Part shown: positions 5,862 to 7,784 of the stretch, in pieces | How positions within the stretch are numbered: the stretch's first letter is position 1 | How the letters are laid out: the number at the start of each line of letters is the position of its first letter | Source: Spirochaeta_B sp964398645 | Lineage (GTDB): Bacteria; Spirochaetota; Spirochaetia; DSM-27196; DSM-8902 | Length of the DNA: 7,784 nt | Assembly: GCA_964398645.1 (NCBI GenBank) | Contig: CAYNNU010000107.1 | Location: forward strand, 1 to 7,784 | Direction: 5' to 3' | The notes under the pieces: model-generated | Databases searched by the model: none | What the model was told of the DNA's origin: nothing | Seen by the model: the letters and a program-made list of their open reading frames with translations, nothing else | Translations under genes and position numbers: made by a program

Positions 5862-6553
5862 AATTGGAACGCAGTGCGCATAGATGTCCATTGTGCGGAA
5901 CGCAAGTGCATTCGAATACTGCGCCCCCTCCCGGGGAACAGGTGTATGCTCAATCCGATAGCATTGAAGACGTCGTTGAGCGTCGCCCTTCGGGCTATGG
6001 TCGAGTGCTGGCGGTTCAAATTTTATCACTGGTTTTTATTATTCCTGCACTGATTACATTGGTGGTTAACTGGGTTCTTTCTGCCCGCTTTGACTGGTCC
6101 TTGTATGTAGTGGCTGCTATGGCAATAAGTTGGGTTATTACGGTTGTTCCAATACTATTGTACCGCAATTTGGTTCTTGTTTTATCGGTCTGTATTCTTG
6201 CTGTGAGTTTGTTTTTGTGGGTAGTTGATACTCTTGATACCCGTGCTGCCTGGTTTTGGACCATAGGAATGCCGATTCTGGTTGTCTTGGTGGCAATAAC
6301 GGCCATTGTTACTGCTGTGAGTTTAGTTTCCAAACGCAGGGGTGCAAATATTGCTTCGTATGTGTTGATGGGCATTGTTGTTTTTTCTGGCGCTGTGGAT
6401 GCCTTAAGCCAGCGGTATTCTGGGGTTGATGCTTTATCGCTGGGGTGGTCCTTGGTGGTTGCGGCTGCCCTGCTGCCGATATCGGTTTTTTTGCTCTACT
6501 ATCACATTTTTTTGTCCGGGCGAATAAACCTGCGAAAACAGTTGCATATGTAA
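5834..6553 (+). CDS. Zinc-ribbon polytopic membrane protein (DUF6320-like)
   Basis: This 239-residue protein has two parts. The N-terminus is a compact zinc ribbon: YCSECG (Cys4, Cys7) and RCPLCG (Cys18, Cys21), a CxxC-x10-CxxC pair that should bind one zinc ion. After a polar linker rich in Pro and acidic residues (28-55) there are about six hydrophobic membrane helices, near 57-81, 89-110, 113-134, 139-165, 172-191 and 201-226, and a basic C-terminal tail (SGRINLRKQLHM). I recognise the layout as DUF6320-like from memory; no function is established for that family to my knowledge. The zinc ribbon precedes the first helix and lacks a signal peptide, so it is most likely cytoplasmic. The gene overlaps the acyltransferase by 28 nt, so the two products probably act together, for example as enzyme and membrane anchor or transporter. 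That role is inference. Confidence 0.8.
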   Translation: MPYCSECGVELERSAHRCPLCGTQVHSNTAPPPGEQVYAQSDSIEDVVERRPSGYGRVLAVQILSLVFIIPALITLVVNWVLSARFDWSLYVVAAMAISWVITVVPILLYRNLVLVLSVCILAVSLFLWVVDTLDTRAAWFWTIGMPILVVLVAITAIVTAVSLVSKRRGANIASYVLMGIVVFSGAVDALSQRYSGVDALSLGWSLVVAAALLPISVFLLYYHIFLSGRINLRKQLHM

Positions 6554-6611
6554 GTCTTGATTGGGGCGGATGTCGAAGGGCTGATCGGGTTTTTGCTTTT
6601 TCAGGAGTTTG

Positions 6612-7652
6612 TCAGGCTGGGGATTCAAAGAGGTAGAATTCCTGGCCAGTCTGCGATAGGCGGTCTTTTATGGCTACGGCGGCATTGCGCATGTTTTGAA
6701 TATCGGGAAAGATCGCGTAGAATGCGCCGCCGCCCCCTGCCCCACTGATTTTCTCCCCGCAGGACCCATGTTCCTTCAGAATTGAAAAAACCATTTCCAG
6801 CGTTTCGTTGCTTAATGATAGCGATGCGAGCTGGGTCTGAGCCTCTCTGGCCAGCTCACCCAGCGAAAGAGCCCGGTTTTCAATAGATGCCACCGGGGAT
6901 TCGAGAATTTCAATAGCTGAAGATGCAATATCGCCCAGCCGGGCAAGGGCTTTCTTGGTGGGTTCTGGATTCTTCTGGACTTGTGTGTGTACTGAAGCAA
7001 CAAGTTCTTTTGTGCTGGATTGCCGCGGAACTGATCCAAAGAGCAGGGGTATGCCGGGTTTTGCCAGGGGTTTTCGCCGTGGCAAAGTTCGTTCACCTGC
7101 GGATGTCAGGGGGGACGGGAAAAAGGCCTGGCAGCCACCAAAAAGCGCTAGTCCTGTATCGATGCCGCTTGGGGTTCCGTGAAATATTCTTTCAATATCA
7201 TTGGCGTATTTCCAGTACTGTTGGCCGTCGTATTCGGCGTTCTTGTTTTTGCTTGCCTGTTCACAGGCCTGTACAATGGCAACTGCTAAGGCTCCGGAGG
7301 AGCCGAATCCCATTTCATAGGGAATGGAGGAATGTATTCGGATTTGACGGATGTCCAAGTTGCGGCAAGCAGGTAAAACATGTAAAACGTGCTGCCAAAG
7401 CTGTTCGAATATCCTATGGTGCCGGGCTAGCAGTCCATGTACTTCCAGCTGATTCATCATAAAGGTATCCGGGCCGGTGATTTGGCTTGGACACGAGTGA
7501 AGCTCGATATGGATGTTTTGCTCCAGAGCCATCCCGACAGCAGGGTAGCCGTGAACAGCAGAATGTTCACCGAAAAGAAGGAGCTTGCCCCAACCCTTGC
7601 CATTGCTAATCAAAATTCCCGCTCCCGAGGCAGGGGAATGGTTCCGTTCCAT
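6612..7652 (-). CDS. mvk: Mevalonate kinase
   Basis: This GHMP-superfamily kinase phosphorylates mevalonate to 5-phosphomevalonate with ATP, in the mevalonate route to isoprenoids. Numbering from ATG 7652 (346 residues): motif 1 GKLLLFGEHSAVHG (22-35), the ATP-binding glycine-rich loop PYEMGFGSSGALAVA (111-125), the mevalonate-kinase signature HGTPSGIDT (158-166) with catalytic Asp165, SSTKELV (212-218) and motif 3 KISGAGGGGAF (301-311). The glycine loop reads GFGSSGA instead of the common GLGSSAA, a mild variation. The start is uncertain. ATG 7652 has no clear RBS and overlaps the upstream gene by 43 nt. TTG 7613 (codon 14) forms a 4-nt TTGA overlap with the upstream stop, has GGGAG 8 nt upstream, and would give a 333-residue protein beginning close to motif 1. 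I keep the longer limit here but consider the TTG start at least as likely. Confidence 0.93.
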   Translation of the reverse strand: MERNHSPASGAGILISNGKGWGKLLLFGEHSAVHGYPAVGMALEQNIHIELHSCPSQITGPDTFMMNQLEVHGLLARHHRIFEQLWQHVLHVLPACRNLDIRQIRIHSSIPYEMGFGSSGALAVAIVQACEQASKNKNAEYDGQQYWKYANDIERIFHGTPSGIDTGLALFGGCQAFFPSPLTSAGERTLPRRKPLAKPGIPLLFGSVPRQSSTKELVASVHTQVQKNPEPTKKALARLGDIASSAIEILESPVASIENRALSLGELAREAQTQLASLSLSNETLEMVFSILKEHGSCGEKISGAGGGGAFYAIFPDIQNMRNAAVAIKDRLSQTGQEFYLFESPA

Positions 7653-7783
7653 AGTTCAAATTTTTGTGCACCCTTCATCGGTTTGTTATTCCAGCCGGCA
7701 GCAATGATTGCTTCATTTCCTGCGCCCGATGCCTTGAGAATTCTTGTTGTATTATCTGCTTTTTGTTTTAGGGCTGTCCTAAT
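7610..7783 (-). CDS. C-terminal end of a probable GHMP kinase, perhaps phosphomevalonate kinase (5' end outside window)
   Basis: On the minus strand an open frame enters from the right edge and ends at TGA 7612-7610, giving 57 residues. It contains RILKASGAGNEAIIAAGW, which resembles motif 3 of GHMP kinases (K-x-SGAG-x-x-D/E), followed by a charged tail ending LPREREF. The stop overlaps the start region of mevalonate kinase. In Borrelia the phosphomevalonate kinase gene sits next to the mevalonate kinase gene (from memory), so phosphomevalonate kinase is the first guess. Diphosphomevalonate decarboxylase, another GHMP protein of the pathway, is an alternative. The fragment is too short for a firm call. 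Confidence 0.5.
   Translation of the reverse strand: MRTALKQKADNTTRILKASGAGNEAIIAAGWNNKPMKGAQKFELWNGTIPLPREREF
7622..7626 (-). promoter_or_regulatory. Possible ribosome binding site for an alternative TTG start of mevalonate kinase
   Basis: On the minus strand GGGAG lies 8 nt before TTG 7613, whose TTGA overlaps the stop of the upstream gene. ATG 7652 has only a distant GGGTG about 16 nt upstream. This favours coupled translation from the TTG. Confidence 0.45.
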
Positions 7784-7784
7784 G

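Noticed and set aside
6554..6611. Possible terminator between the zinc-ribbon gene and mevalonate kinase, because of the TTTTTGCTTTTT run.
   Set aside because: The only stem I can build (CTTGATT with GATCGGG) has three G-U pairs and a 20-nt loop, which is too weak to call. The region is otherwise a plain 58-nt convergent spacer.
6923..7462. Plus-strand open frame of 179 codons inside mevalonate kinase.
   Set aside because: It is antisense to a gene with all GHMP motifs, and its Cys/Arg/Trp-rich translation has no recognisable domain.

Overview
The window is dense bacterial DNA with eight complete or nearly complete genes plus a partial gene at each edge, almost no intergenic space, and no RNA gene, mobile element or CRISPR array that I can see. 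The gene content is a formate-tetrahydrofolate ligase, a mevalonate-pathway GHMP kinase cluster, PAS/histidine-kinase and HPt signalling proteins, and an acyltransferase with a zinc-ribbon membrane protein. This suggests an anaerobic bacterium, perhaps a spirochaete: Borrelia carries the mevalonate pathway, and termite-gut treponemes carry fhs. That assignment is inference from gene content only; no rRNA or other phylogenetic marker is present.

Layout. (1) 2-683, plus strand: the C-terminus of a TPR protein, then a small stand-alone HPt phosphotransfer protein. (2) 688-3260, minus strand: fhs, followed 17 nt later by a HExxH zinc-metallopeptidase-like protein with a C-terminal coiled coil. 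This unit converges on the HPt gene with only 4 nt between the stop codons. (3) 3261-3345: a short divergent promoter region carrying three copies of TAGTAT. (4) 3346-6553, plus strand: a tightly coupled three-gene operon of a PAS sensor histidine kinase, an alcohol-acetyltransferase-like acyltransferase (GTGA start/stop overlap) and a DUF6320-like zinc-ribbon protein with six membrane segments (28-nt overlap with a strong internal RBS). (5) 6612-7783, minus strand: mevalonate kinase, overlapping the 3' end of an upstream gene that looks like another GHMP kinase, probably phosphomevalonate kinase.

How the genes may work together. fhs feeds one-carbon units into the folate pool, and the kinases at the right edge make isoprenoid precursors. 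The most unusual unit is region 4. A soluble sensor kinase has no response regulator beside it and is instead translationally coupled to an acyltransferase and a polytopic membrane protein. The HPt protein on the other side of fhs is a possible but unproven phosphorelay partner.
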